DNA from: an uncultured Roseobacter sp.
GTDB lineage: Bacteria > Pseudomonadota > Alphaproteobacteria > Rhodobacterales > Rhodobacteraceae
DNA length: 64,000 bases
NCBI RefSeq assembly: GCF_947493125.1
Contig: NZ_CANLQB010000005.1
Coordinates: 310,001-374,000 of the forward strand
Reading direction: 5' to 3'
A program made the translations under genes and the position numbers. The notes under the pieces were generated by a model. That model saw only the letters and a program-made list of their open reading frames with translations. It did not search any database and was not told where the DNA came from. This document shows, piece after piece, positions 54,743 to 64,000 of this stretch (positions are counted from its first letter, which is position 1; each line of letters begins with the position of its first letter).

Positions 54743-55840
54743 ATGGGTTTCAAGATGGGCATCGTGGGTCTGCCGAATGTGGGCAAATCCACCCTTTTCA
54801 ACGCGCTGACCCGGACCGCGGCCGCACAGGCGGCGAACTTCCCATTCTGCACCATCGAGCCCAATGTGGGTGAGGTCGCCGTGCCGGACGCGCGGCTCGA
54901 CACGCTCGCAGGCATTGCGCAGTCCAAGCAGATCATCCCCACCCGCATGACCTTCGTGGACATCGCGGGGCTGGTGAAGGGCGCGTCGAAGGGCGAGGGC
55001 CTGGGCAACCAGTTCCTCGCCAATATCCGTGAGGTGGATGCCATCGCCCATGTGCTGCGTTGTTTCGAGGACGGCGATGTGACCCATGTGGAGGGGCGCG
55101 TGGACCCGGTCGCGGATGCCGAGACCATCGAGACCGAGTTGATGCTCGCCGACATCGAAAGCATCGAGAAGCGGCTGCAGAATATCGTGCGCAAGGTGCG
55201 CGGCGGCGACAAGGAGGCGGTCCAGCAAGAACGGCTGATGAAAGCGGCTCTGGCGGCGCTGGAAGAGGGCAAACCGGCCCGTGTGGTCGAGGTCGATGAC
55301 GAGGATGCCAAGGCCTGGACCATGCTGCAGCTTCTGACCACGAAGCCCGTGCTCTACGTCTGCAACGTGGGCGAGGCCGAGGCGGCGGAGGGCAATGACC
55401 ACTCCGCAAAGGTGGCCGAGATGGCCGCGGCGCAGGGCAACGCGCACGTGATCATCTCCGCACAGATCGAGGAGGAGATCAGCCAGCTCGAAGATGATGA
55501 AGCGGCGATGTTCCTGGAGGAAATGGGTCTCGCCGAGGCCGGGCTCGACCGGCTCATTCGCGCAGGCTATGACCTGCTGCATCTGGAGACCTATTTCACC
55601 GTCGGCCCCAAGGAGGCGCGGGCCTGGACGATCCGCACGGGAACCTCTGCGCCCAAGGCCGCGGGCGTGATCCATGGGGATTTCGAGAAGGGTTTCATCC
55701 GCGCCGAGACCATCGCCTACAATGATTTCGTCAGCTTGGGCGGGGAGCAGGCGGCGAAAGAAGCCGGCAAGATGCGCGCCGAAGGCAAGTCCTACGTCGT
55801 CAAGGACGGCGACGTGCTGCACTTCCTCTTCAACACCTGA
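54743..55840 (+). CDS. ychF: Redox-regulated ATPase YchF (OBG family)
   Basis: 365 aa. G1 motif [14 protein letters not shown] at residues 8-21, [20 protein letters not shown] as switch II, and a C-terminal TGS-like domain (about residues 280-365; [22 protein letters not shown]). Binds ATP in preference to GTP and associates with ribosomes. AAAGGA precedes the start. Confidence 0.96.
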   Translation: MGFKMGIVGLPNVGKSTLFNALTRTAAAQAANFPFCTIEPNVGEVAVPDARLDTLAGIAQSKQIIPTRMTFVDIAGLVKGASKGEGLGNQFLANIREVDAIAHVLRCFEDGDVTHVEGRVDPVADAETIETELMLADIESIEKRLQNIVRKVRGGDKEAVQQERLMKAALAALEEGKPARVVEVDDEDAKAWTMLQLLTTKPVLYVCNVGEAEAAEGNDHSAKVAEMAAAQGNAHVIISAQIEEEISQLEDDEAAMFLEEMGLAEAGLDRLIRAGYDLLHLETYFTVGPKEARAWTIRTGTSAPKAAGVIHGDFEKGFIRAETIAYNDFVSLGGEQAAKEAGKMRAEGKSYVVKDGDVLHFLFNT

Positions 55841-55898
55841 GCGGGCGAACGGGGAGGGCCGGCCCAAGGCCCAGCCCACCGGCGTCCTCACCAGAGGA

Positions 55899-56306
55899 TC
55901 AATCGCCCGCTTTTGTCAGCCGGTCGGCCTTCTTGCGCACCAACACCGAGCGCAGGTCGTGCATTGCCAGCAGCAGCGTGTCGGTGATCTCTTCCAGCTG
56001 CTCCGGCGTGGCCTTTGACTGTGCCCATTGGGCGGTCAGGTTCATGTGGTCGACCGCGCGGTGGATGTCGTCCATGTCGCGCGCGGCCAGCAGCGCGCGC
56101 CGCTCTGCCATCCACTCCTCGATGACCTTCATATCCGCCTCCGACAGCACGCGGTCGCCTTGCGGCTTGATCTCGCCGTTGCGGATGTTCAGCACCGCGA
56201 TCTGGTCCATCTCGATCCGGCGCTGGCGGTTCTCGGTGTCCACGCGAAAGACCGCCGCGCCGTTTTCACGGACACGAAAATAGTACTCGGGCAGTACGGC
56301 GGTCAT
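55899..56306 (-). CDS. Conserved hypothetical protein
   Basis: 135 aa, soluble. N-terminal beta strands (EYYFRVRENGAAVFRVDTEN) followed by helices (LSEADMKVIEEWMAERRALL; ATPEQLEEITDTLLLAMHDLRSVL). It begins 3 bp after the aspartate aminotransferase stop, so they are co-transcribed. Family not recognised. Confidence 0.75.
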   Translation of the reverse strand: MTAVLPEYYFRVRENGAAVFRVDTENRQRRIEMDQIAVLNIRNGEIKPQGDRVLSEADMKVIEEWMAERRALLAARDMDDIHRAVDHMNLTAQWAQSKATPEQLEEITDTLLLAMHDLRSVLVRKKADRLTKAGD

Positions 56307-56309
56307 CGG

Positions 56310-57578
<1,269 letters not shown>

Positions 57579-57600
57579 TCATCGCAAAGGAGATCACAGC

Positions 57601-58008
57601 ATGCACGATACGACAGACTGGTACGGCCCCGACACCGCAACTTTCGGAGATCGCGTTGCCGCAGCCCGTGAGACCGCCGAGATGACGCAGTCCCAGCTGG
57701 CCCGCCGCCTCGGCGTGCGCGTGTCAACCCTGCGCGCCTGGGAAAACGATCTCAGCGAACCGCGTGCCAACCGTCTGTCAATGATGGCGGGGCTGCTGAA
57801 CGTCTCGATGATGTGGCTCATCAACGGACAGGGCGAAGGGCTCGATGCGCCGATGGAAGAGGCCGCGCTGCCGCCCTCGGCCCATGACATCCTCAACGAA
57901 ATGCGCGACCTGCGCATCGACATGATGGCGCGGGCGGAACAGATGGCCCGGCTTGAGAAGAAACTGCGCATGGCACTGAAAGAAGACCTGCATGAGCGAG
58001 CCGCGTGA
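57601..58008 (+). CDS. XRE-family transcriptional regulator
   Basis: 135 aa from ATG 57601 with AAAGGAG upstream. HTH_3 domain at about residues 18-75 (MTQSQLARRLGVRVSTLRAWE), then a helical C-terminus (about 95-132) likely for dimerisation. Its end overlaps sdhE by 17 bp. Target unknown; the coupling hints at respiratory or central-metabolism control. Confidence 0.9.
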   Translation: MHDTTDWYGPDTATFGDRVAAARETAEMTQSQLARRLGVRVSTLRAWENDLSEPRANRLSMMAGLLNVSMMWLINGQGEGLDAPMEEAALPPSAHDILNEMRDLRIDMMARAEQMARLEKKLRMALKEDLHERAA

Positions 58009-58258
58009 GACCTGCATCAAGCGGCTGAAGATGCGCTCCATGCGGCGCGGGATCAAGGAAATGGACGTGATCCTGCAGCCCTTTGCCGAGGCCAATCTCG
58101 ACGCGATGGAGGCCTCGGAGCTGGCGCTCTATGACGCCTTGCTGAGCGAGAACGATCACGACCTCTATCAATGGGTCAGCGCCCAGGTCGCGCCGCCTGA
58201 GCGCTATGCCGGGCTGATCGCCAGGATTATCGGCGGGCTGCCGCGCGTCGGGGCCTGA
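57992..58258 (+). CDS. sdhE: FAD assembly factor SdhE (succinate dehydrogenase assembly)
   Basis: 88 aa, DUF339 family. Key motif RGIKEMD near residue 20 and YDALLSENDHDLYQWV. Promotes flavinylation of SdhA. No sdh genes are nearby, which is normal for alphaproteobacteria. Overlaps the XRE gene. Confidence 0.92.
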   Translation: MSEPRETCIKRLKMRSMRRGIKEMDVILQPFAEANLDAMEASELALYDALLSENDHDLYQWVSAQVAPPERYAGLIARIIGGLPRVGA

Positions 58259-58352
58259 TCGGGCACCGCACGGCGGGTTTGCCTGTTTTTAACGAATTAT
58301 TGGCGTTTCTTGGGCAAATTCCGACCAAATTGGAACGAGTCGGAGCGCGCAG

Positions 58353-58865
58353 ATGAGCATTCAAGATCAAATCCCGTCGGAGACGCCGTCCATGAGCCGC
58401 ACACAGGGGTTCATGGTCAGCTACCTTGAGGCGTTGTCACTGGTGGAGCGGCTGCACCGCCTTTTGCTCGATGTCATCAAGGATGAATTCGAGCGGGTCG
58501 GGGTGCTGGAGATCAATGCCGTGCAGGCGTTGCTGCTCTTCAACATCGGCGACAATGAGGTAACGGCGGGCGAATTGAAAAGCCGCGGCTATTATCAGGG
58601 CAGCAACGTCAGCTACAATCTCAAAAAGCTCGTGGATGCAGGCTACATGCACCACCAGCGCTGCGAGATCGACCGCCGCTCGGTGCGGGTCAAGCTCACG
58701 GACAAGGGTCAGAAGATCCGCCATGTGGTGTCCGACCTGTTCTCGCGCCACGCGGATGGTCTGGAAAACAAGGGTGTGCTGGGCCCGGACGGGATCGACG
58801 ATATCACCCGTTCCCTCAAGCGGATGGAGCGCTACTGGTCCGACCAGATCCGCTATATCTACTGA
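58353..58865 (+). CDS. ldtR: LdtR-type MarR regulator
   Basis: 170 aa with GGAGCG upstream. MarR winged helix: EINAVQALLLFNIGDNEVTAGELKS, SNVSYNLKKLVDAGY as the recognition helix, and RRSVRVKLTDKGQ as the wing. LdtR controls L,D-transpeptidase and osmotic or envelope stress genes in Liberibacter and relatives. The end overlaps the convergent DUF1194 gene by 7 bp. Confidence 0.88.
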   Translation: MSIQDQIPSETPSMSRTQGFMVSYLEALSLVERLHRLLLDVIKDEFERVGVLEINAVQALLLFNIGDNEVTAGELKSRGYYQGSNVSYNLKKLVDAGYMHHQRCEIDRRSVRVKLTDKGQKIRHVVSDLFSRHADGLENKGVLGPDGIDDITRSLKRMERYWSDQIRYIY

Positions 58866-59581
58866 AGTTCGCTGATCGCCAGCCCGTCGAGCTCCCGTTT
58901 GAGCTTGGCGGTCATGGCGGCGGCATAGTCCTCGAAACCAAGGGCCGTTTGCACAAAGGCATCCGGCCCTGTGATCACTTCGGTCCGGAAGTAGGACGAC
59001 AGCTCTCCGATCTCCACGTGACGCTGGTCTCCGATGGCGGGGGCATCGGCACCGATGACCAGGGCATTGATGGTGATGCCACGCGCGCCAATGGCGTCTT
59101 TCACATCGCGGGGACGGGGCCCGAGGTTTGATCGACCATCCCCCGAGATATCCAGCGTGCGTGTCCAGCAGCCCTTTTGCTCATCGAGATAGCGCGCCCC
59201 GGTCTCCATCGCGATCCCCAGCGCCGTGCCCGGCGTGGCATCGCGCCGCTCCGTTTCGGCCAGCGCCATACTGATGTCCGCCAGCCGCTCCGGGCCGTCG
59301 ATCCTGGTCCAGGGCACCAGCACCGCCTGATCCGCCGGGCCGCTCCACTCATAGACCAGCAGAGCCACGGGCGCGCTTGGCGTCGAGAGCAGCAGCCGCG
59401 TCACCTCCGGGGCGTTCAAGGCCGTGATCAGCCCGTCGATCTGCAACCGGTATTCCCGCAGATCGACCGACCCGGAGACATCGAGCCCCAACGCCAATGC
59501 CTGACGGCAGCCCGCCACGGCCTCGCCGGCGCCCCCGCACAGCAGCGCGCCCAGAAGGCATAGGGCGCGCAGCGGTGTCAT
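58859..59581 (-). CDS. DUF1194 (VWA-like) exported protein, copy 1
   Basis: 240 aa. Signal peptide (LRALCLLGALLCGGAGEAVAG). Von Willebrand A-like fold with MIDAS motif LGLDVSGSVD (DxSxS) and LDISGDGRSN as the second metal-binding loop. Periplasmic. Paralogue of the upstream gene, to which it is coupled by ATGA. Family function unknown; VWA domains bind partner proteins. Confidence 0.88.
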   Translation of the reverse strand: MTPLRALCLLGALLCGGAGEAVAGCRQALALGLDVSGSVDLREYRLQIDGLITALNAPEVTRLLLSTPSAPVALLVYEWSGPADQAVLVPWTRIDGPERLADISMALAETERRDATPGTALGIAMETGARYLDEQKGCWTRTLDISGDGRSNLGPRPRDVKDAIGARGITINALVIGADAPAIGDQRHVEIGELSSYFRTEVITGPDAFVQTALGFEDYAAAMTAKLKRELDGLAISELQ

Positions 59582-60288
59582 CCCTTCGGCTCGGTGTCAG
59601 CCGGCGCGGGCAGGGCGCCGATCACCGGCAGCGCAAGCTCGCGTTCCAGCTTGCGGCGCATGGCGCGCTCGTAATCCTCGAACCCCTGCGCCACCTCCAG
59701 AAAGGCGCCCGGCCCGTGCAGCACCTGCGCCTGATAAAATGCGATGAGCCCCGTCTCCGCCTCGTAATCCGCCCCGTTCACCACCAGCCCGTTGACCGTG
59801 ACCCCGTCAAACGGAAACTCCTCATAGGCCAGCATCGGGCCGAAGCCTTCGTTGTTCTGCCCATCCCCGGCCATGTCCAACGTCTGATAGAGACAGCCCG
59901 GCGCCCGTTGCAGCAGCCGCGATCCGTATCCGAGCGCATAGCCCATCGCCGTGGGAAAGTCGTTGTGGCTGCGAATGCTGCGCGCCAGCCTCTCGGCGAC
60001 CAACAGCAAGCGCTCCCGGCTGTCGATCAGCGTCCAATCCAGCAACAGCTCCTGATTGTACCGCCCCGACCACTCATAAACCGCCAGCGCCACCGGATCG
60101 TCTCCGGCAAAGAAGGCCGCCTCCACCTCCGGCGCCGTCAGCGCCGCGACCAGCCCGCCCCGCTGCAACGCATCCTCTGCCGCATCGACCGAGCTCGACA
60201 CATCAAGCGCCAGCACCAGCGCCAGACGGCACTCCGCCAGCGCCGGACCCGCCAGCATCGCGCCCGCGCAAAGGGCCGCGCGGATCAC
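59578..60288 (-). CDS. DUF1194 (VWA-like) exported protein, copy 2
   Basis: 236 aa from GTG 60288, which gives a signal peptide (VIRAALCAGAMLAGPALAE) and overlaps the glyoxalase stop by 4 bp; a frame extending to 60453 is antisense-like and was not used. MIDAS LALDVSSSVD and LDMAGDGQNN. Aligns along its length with copy 1, so it is a tandem duplication. Confidence 0.86.
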   Translation of the reverse strand: MIRAALCAGAMLAGPALAECRLALVLALDVSSSVDAAEDALQRGGLVAALTAPEVEAAFFAGDDPVALAVYEWSGRYNQELLLDWTLIDSRERLLLVAERLARSIRSHNDFPTAMGYALGYGSRLLQRAPGCLYQTLDMAGDGQNNEGFGPMLAYEEFPFDGVTVNGLVVNGADYEAETGLIAFYQAQVLHGPGAFLEVAQGFEDYERAMRRKLERELALPVIGALPAPADTEPKG

Positions 60289-60713
60289 CAGTGCCCTGTG
60301 TTGTCCATGCTCGCCCAGGGCTCCGCCGGGGCCAGGCTGTCGCCCTCCTGCAGCAGCTCGATCGAGATGTTGTCGGGCGAGCGCACGAAGGCCATATGCC
60401 CATCCCGCGGCGGCCGGTTGATCGTCACGCCATTGTCCATCAGATGCTGGCACACCTCGTAGATGTTGCCCACGCGATACGCCAGATGCCCGAAATGCCG
60501 GCTGTCGCTCGGCAGCCCCTCATCCCCGTCCCAGTTGTACGTCAGCTCCACCGGACATTCCTCCTGCCCCGGAGGCGCCATGAAGACCAGCGTGAAGCGC
60601 CCGCCCTCGCTGTCCATCCGCCGCGTCTCCTTCAGCCCCAACAGCTCATAAAACGCAATCGACTTTTCCAGATCCTTCACCCGGACCATCGTGTGCAGAT
60701 ACGTCAGGCTCAT
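60285..60713 (-). CDS. gloA: Lactoylglutathione lyase (glyoxalase I)
   Basis: 142 aa. Two beta-alpha-beta-beta-beta repeats; metal ligands His (YLHTMVRVKD), Glu (PVELTYNWD), His (FGHLAYRV) and Glu (ISIELLQEGD). Detoxifies methylglyoxal with glutathione. GGAGGGG precedes the start. First gene of a three-gene unit with the two DUF1194 proteins. Confidence 0.93.
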   Translation of the reverse strand: MSLTYLHTMVRVKDLEKSIAFYELLGLKETRRMDSEGGRFTLVFMAPPGQEECPVELTYNWDGDEGLPSDSRHFGHLAYRVGNIYEVCQHLMDNGVTINRPPRDGHMAFVRSPDNISIELLQEGDSLAPAEPWASMDNTGHW

Positions 60714-60895
60714 GCCGCCCCTCCATCATTCCATTGATTTGACGCAACACTAGCACGCCCGCCCCGGGATGCCAGTCACATCGCGCTGATCTCTCCGCGC
60801 GAAACCCATCTCCAAAATACACCATATAGCTGTTCCGCGACGCCCCGTGCCCAGATATAGTCATACGCGACTCATGCCCTCGAAAGGATGCCCCC

Positions 60896-61810
60896 ATGCC
60901 GCTCACCGCCGAGCACCAAGCCGAAATCGACGCCCAACGCCAAGAGACCGCACCCACCCTGCGCGCCACCGCCCCCGGCATGGAACAGCACCTCTACACC
61001 GCCCAGCCCGTGCTGGACCACGGCTTTGTCCGCGTCATCGACTACATGGGCGACGACGCCGCCATCTGCCAGGCCGCCCGCGTCTCCTACGGCCGCGGTA
61101 CCAAATCCGTGCAGAACGACGAGGGGCTCATCCGCTACCTCATGCGCCACTGGCACTCCACGCCCTTCGAGATGTGCGAGATCAAGCTGCACGTGAAACT
61201 GCCCGTCTTCGTCGCCCGCCAGTGGATCCGCCACCGCACCGCCAATGTGAACGAATACTCCGCCCGCTACTCGATCCTCGACCGCGAGTTCTATATCCCC
61301 GCGCCCGATGATCTCGCCGCCCAATCGGTCGTCAACAACCAAGGCCGGGGCGACGCGCTCACCGGCGAAGAGGCCCAACGCGTCCTCCTCTACCTGCAAC
61401 AGGACGCCATGCGCTGCTATGACCACTACGAGGAGATGATCTCACAGGACGGCCAACAGGGTCTCGCGCGCGAACTTGCCCGCATGAACCTGCCCGCCAA
61501 TGTCTACACTCAATGGTACTGGAAGGTGGACCTGCACAACCTCTTCCACTTCCTGCGCCTGCGCGCTGACGCCCACGCGCAATACGAAATCCGCGTCTAC
61601 GCCGAGGCCATCTGCGCCATGGTCAAAGACTGGGTCCCCGCCGCCTACGGTGCCTTCGAGGACTACCGCCTGGGCGGAGCGACCCTCTCAGGCCGCGCGC
61701 TCGAGTGCATCAAGAAGATGCTCGCCGGAGAGGAAGTGACGCAGGAGACCTCCGGCATGAGCAAGGGCGAGTGGCGGGAGTTTCAGGGGGTTTTGAACGA
61801 CCCGGCGTAA
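60896..61810 (+). CDS. thyX: FAD-dependent thymidylate synthase
   Basis: 304 aa with AAAGGA upstream. ThyX motif RHRx7S is intact ([11 protein letters not shown]), with [18 protein letters not shown] near the C-terminus. Makes dTMP with FADH2 and methylene-THF. No ThyA in the window. The stop codon lies in the loop of a small hairpin (61801-61816). Confidence 0.96.
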   Translation: MPLTAEHQAEIDAQRQETAPTLRATAPGMEQHLYTAQPVLDHGFVRVIDYMGDDAAICQAARVSYGRGTKSVQNDEGLIRYLMRHWHSTPFEMCEIKLHVKLPVFVARQWIRHRTANVNEYSARYSILDREFYIPAPDDLAAQSVVNNQGRGDALTGEEAQRVLLYLQQDAMRCYDHYEEMISQDGQQGLARELARMNLPANVYTQWYWKVDLHNLFHFLRLRADAHAQYEIRVYAEAICAMVKDWVPAAYGAFEDYRLGGATLSGRALECIKKMLAGEEVTQETSGMSKGEWREFQGVLNDPA

Positions 61811-61841
61811 GCCGGGATGAAACGCTCCGGGGGAGCGTTTC
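61801..61841 (+). repeat. Two adjacent hairpins at the thyX stop
   Basis: CCCGGC/GCCGGG with loop GTAA (61801-61816) contains the thyX stop TAA, followed by GAAACGCTCC/GGAGCGTTTC with loop GGG (61819-61841), then AAATGAAAA. This may act as a terminator without a strict T tract, and it marks the left edge of the AT-rich insert. Confidence 0.5.
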
Positions 61842-61888
61842 AAATGAAAAACGGGCGCGCCGGGAGCCGTGGCTCATTTGGAGACATG

Positions 61889-62536
61889 ATGAAACTTAAC
61901 GGGTATGAAGTCTTTTCGCGACAAACGACAGCGTCTTGGCGAATACTGGTCACATTGTCTTCAACGCTGATCGCGATCAAGTACTTTGACTACAATACTG
62001 AAGCTTGGCCAGTCCTGAATAGAGACGTAAAAACGGATGATTTTTCAACAATATCTTCTTTAGTAGTTCTGTTCTTACTCGTCTCGTATCTTGTGAATTG
62101 GTATGGTGACTACGTTGGCTTCACCAAGTGGTTTAAGATCAATTCAGTAGCGAAAAATTCGCTGGACGACATTGGAAAGGCGAAAAACCACGAAGCGCCA
62201 ATCGAAGGTGTCTTGAGACGATTGGACGCGCTATCGCGAAGCAATGAGGTCGCGGCTGACAGAGTTCTGGATATTGAAGCAATATCGCTTGAAGACCTTA
62301 AGGCAGTCCAAGGTGATAGAAACGTGGCCAAAGATCTTGAGACGCTTAGATCGACGGTCGCAAGCAACAGCCAAACGCTAGGGCTTCTCGCCTCAAGTTG
62401 TTCTGACTTAGAAGGTTTGCTCTCGGACTTAGAAGTAAACTTTTCTGCGATTTCGCTGTTATCAAAGCTCCTGCTCTACGGCTGGTACTTGCTTGTTCCT
62501 GTCGTTTTTGCATTGTCCGCCTTATTGATAAGTTAG
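61889..62536 (+). CDS. Orphan AT-rich membrane protein, probably acquired
   Basis: 215 aa from ATG 61889 (GGAG 5 bp upstream; ATG 61886 also possible). Two membrane segments near residues 17-35 and 55-72, a helical cytosolic middle rich in Leu/Asp/Glu (about 85-185), and a C-terminal membrane segment. Codon use and base content differ from every neighbour: the 60 bases 62041-62100 contain only 19 G/C. No family recognised. Flanked by hairpins and tandem repeats, consistent with horizontal transfer. Confidence 0.7.
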   Translation: MKLNGYEVFSRQTTASWRILVTLSSTLIAIKYFDYNTEAWPVLNRDVKTDDFSTISSLVVLFLLVSYLVNWYGDYVGFTKWFKINSVAKNSLDDIGKAKNHEAPIEGVLRRLDALSRSNEVAADRVLDIEAISLEDLKAVQGDRNVAKDLETLRSTVASNSQTLGLLASSCSDLEGLLSDLEVNFSAISLLSKLLLYGWYLLVPVVFALSALLIS

Positions 62537-63227
62537 TGAGAGCTTTCACTATGCCCAATCTGCGATTGGACAGCGCCCGAACCGCCCACACGGGGCGGGC
62601 GCTTCGCTTGTTTCCCGCCCCTCGGTTCGGGCGCCGCGTCGCACAAACCACTTCACCACTTTCAAAGCGCCTCTCTCCCGGGGCTCCGCCCGTTGTCGCC
62701 TCAATTGATCCCCCGGATCAATTGCCGGGCTGCGCCCGGACCGGCGCCAACCCCACCACGGGGCGGGCGCTTCGCTTGTATCCCGCCCCTCGGTTCGGGC
62801 GCGGCACTCCGCACACACTGCATCGCCTATTTCAAAAGCGCCAGTCCCGGGGCTCCGCCCGTTGCCACCTCACTTGACCCCCCGGATCAATTGCCGGGCT
62901 TTGCCCGGACCGGTGGCAACCCCACCATGGGACGAGCGCTGCGCCTATTTCCGCCCCTCGGTTCGGGTATGGCCCTTTGTGCTCAGGGTATCGCCTCCGC
63001 CCAAGACGTATGGCTTGAAACATCGCGTCCGTGGACCGGGCGTCAGCGCTACAGGCCGCTTTTTGACCAGTCAAAGGCAGGCCGGGCTGGCGCCCCGCCT
63101 ACGCTTTTCTATCTGTGCCTTCGGCACGGCCAGTGGGACCCGCAGCGCCCCCAAGGCAACCTTAGCGGAATGTTAAGCGTCCTTTGCTAGCAACCGATTG
63201 ATTTTCCGACGTTCTGGACCCTGACAC
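62537..63227. repeat. Gene-free 691-bp stretch with ~168-bp tandem repeats
   Basis: Two full units and a decayed third begin at 62589, 62757 and 62926. Each unit opens with a variant of CACGGGGCGGGCGCTTCGCT, continues with CCGCCCCTCGGTTCGGG and later carries GGGGCTCCGCCCGTTG, GGATCAATTGCCGGGC and GCCCGGACCGG. Units contain nested hairpins; CAATTGATCC/GGATCAATTG (62702-62724, loop CCC) is perfect in the first unit. The remainder, to 63227, is unstructured to my eye. Confidence 0.75.
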
Positions 63228-63509
63228 ATGCAGCACTGGCGCAAAAATCGCGCGCCGACACGGTATTCGGCCAATCTTCTGGTGGGGGGCGCCTCTCACC
63301 GGATCACGGTCGTGAACGTGCACGAAGATGGGGCCGGCATCGAAGGGGGGCCGCCGCTGGCCGTGGGGGCCGCTGTCACCCTGCAAGTGATGCATCACCG
63401 GGTCGCCTCGAAAATCGCCTGGGCCCGGGGCGGGGCGGCCGGTCTTAGGTTCCAGACGCCCATCGCCGCGCAACTGCTCAGCACCCTACGCCGTCTCGTG
63501 CGCCGCTGA
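63228..63509 (+). CDS. PilZ-domain protein
   Basis: 93 aa single PilZ-like domain: an N-terminal basic stretch (WRKNRAPTRYSANLLV) where c-di-GMP would dock, VVNVHEDGAGIEG, and VASKIAWARGGAAGLRF at the end. The RxxxR motif is degenerate (RKNRAPTR), so ligand binding is uncertain. Soluble. Confidence 0.7.
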   Translation: MQHWRKNRAPTRYSANLLVGGASHRITVVNVHEDGAGIEGGPPLAVGAAVTLQVMHHRVASKIAWARGGAAGLRFQTPIAAQLLSTLRRLVRR

Positions 63510-63577
63510 TCCCGGTTCATCGAATTCGCTGCCGGAAAAGGTCTTGTCGCGGCGACCGGCTGGTCTAGCCTGACCAC

Positions 63578-63904
63578 ATGACCGATCCGCGCATCGCTCT
63601 TCTCAACCGACTTGCGGCCCTCGACGTCGAGGATGCCGCCGGGCGCGATGGCCAGAAGACCGTCACGCTCGACCAACAGGCTGTCGGGCGGCTCTCGCGC
63701 ATGGATGCGCTCCAGAACCAGGCCATGGCGCAGGCGCAGGGCCGGCGGCGCCAGGCGGAGCGTCAGCGCATCCGCGCAGCCCTCCAGCGGCTCGACGAAG
63801 GAGACTACGGCCATTGCACCGACTGCGGCGAGGAGATCGCCTCCGCGCGCCTCACCTCTGACCCCGCCACCCCGCGCTGTCTCGACTGCACGCGCGGCGG
63901 ATGA
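63578..63904 (+). CDS. TraR/DksA-type zinc-finger protein
   Basis: 108 aa. Helical coiled N-terminal half (RRRQAERQRIRAALQRLDEG) and a C4 zinc finger CTDCGEEIA followed by CLDC (about residues 80-105). Short relatives of DksA bind RNA polymerase in its secondary channel and modulate initiation. Truncated relative to true DksA (about 150 aa). Confidence 0.88.
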   Translation: MTDPRIALLNRLAALDVEDAAGRDGQKTVTLDQQAVGRLSRMDALQNQAMAQAQGRRRQAERQRIRAALQRLDEGDYGHCTDCGEEIASARLTSDPATPRCLDCTRGG

Positions 63905-63940
63905 TGCGTTAACCCATTGCACACGAACGGGCGGTTTCAC

Positions 63941-64000
63941 CCCCAAAATCCGTCTGAAACCGATCCGCGCACCGACGCAATACCGACGTAATACCGACGC
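63941..64000. repeat. Cluster of 11-bp CCGACG iterons, copy 2 (continues past window)
   Basis: CCCCAAAATCCG lead-in, then GCGCACCGACG, CAATACCGACG and TAATACCGACG (63967-63999) in exact 11-bp phase. Matches the cluster at 9514-9560. It runs to the window edge, so its full size is unknown. Confidence 0.7.

Noticed and set aside
59578-60453. Longer version of the second DUF1194 gene starting at 60453
   Set aside because: The extra N-terminal part is antisense to gloA codons and lacks a signal peptide; GTG 60288 gives a signal peptide and the ATGA-type overlap.
62589-62960. Tandem repeat considered as CRISPR or as an insertion sequence end
   Set aside because: 168-bp contiguous units without spacers, and no transposase frame inside or nearby.

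Overview
The window is GC-rich chromosomal DNA from an alphaproteobacterium, almost certainly Rhodobacterales (Roseobacter group). The evidence is a SAM/SAH riboswitch in front of metK (a class known from Rhodobacterales), two VPLPA-CTERM sorting-signal proteins, an Irr-type Fur regulator divergent from fabA-fabB-fabI, an LdtR-type MarR regulator, ThyX, and the order phoH-ybeY-corC-lnt-metK. I see no tRNA, rRNA, insertion sequence, prophage or CRISPR array.

Layout. (1) 1-18.0 kb is an accessory catabolic region made of two convergent blocks. The plus block (2-9199) holds a HisD-family dehydrogenase, a double-domain SnoaL/NTF2-like protein, an SDR, a LacI regulator, a second SnoaL-like protein, a bicupin, a secreted protein, a MetE-like zinc protein and an RraA-like protein. 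The minus block, transcribed from 17987 down to 9654, holds a type II haloacid dehalogenase, an alpha/beta hydrolase, a threonine-dehydratase-like PLP enzyme, PcaD-like and PcaB-like enzymes, an MFS transporter, a zinc alcohol dehydrogenase and an enolase-superfamily enzyme, and it ends in a clear terminator. The combination looks like one pathway for an unidentified organic acid or ring-derived compound. (2) 18.2-24.0 kb: SlyD-like isomerase, fabI/fabB/fabA, irr, a PhyH dioxygenase and an unrecognised conserved gene. (3) 24.2-32.0 kb: miaB, an OmpA-like protein and a lipoprotein that share a module, then phoH-ybeY-corC-lnt and riboswitch-controlled metK. (4) 32.0-42.9 kb: orphan response regulator, trmB, aroA-cmk, VPLPA-CTERM pair, rpsA, an FAD oxidoreductase, ihfB-lapA. 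(5) 42.9-54.4 kb: trpF-GNAT-trpB, several conserved hypotheticals, pth-rplY, an MFS protein, lldD, a nitroreductase with a MarR regulator, and trpA on the other strand. (6) 54.5-64.0 kb: ychF, an aspartate aminotransferase, XRE-sdhE, ldtR, a DUF1194 pair with a glyoxalase, thyX, an AT-rich orphan membrane gene beside a 168-bp tandem repeat, PilZ and DksA/TraR-type proteins.

The most distinctive non-coding content is a set of dispersed repeats: perfect 21-22 bp palindromes with a CAAG loop (one inside a reading frame), a ~128 bp inverted-repeat element found twice, each time about 37 bp past a stop codon in a convergent junction, an 11-bp CCGACG iteron cluster found near 9.5 kb and again at the right edge, and an 18-bp hairpin repeat found three times. 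Functions are assigned by reading motifs; no database search was run.
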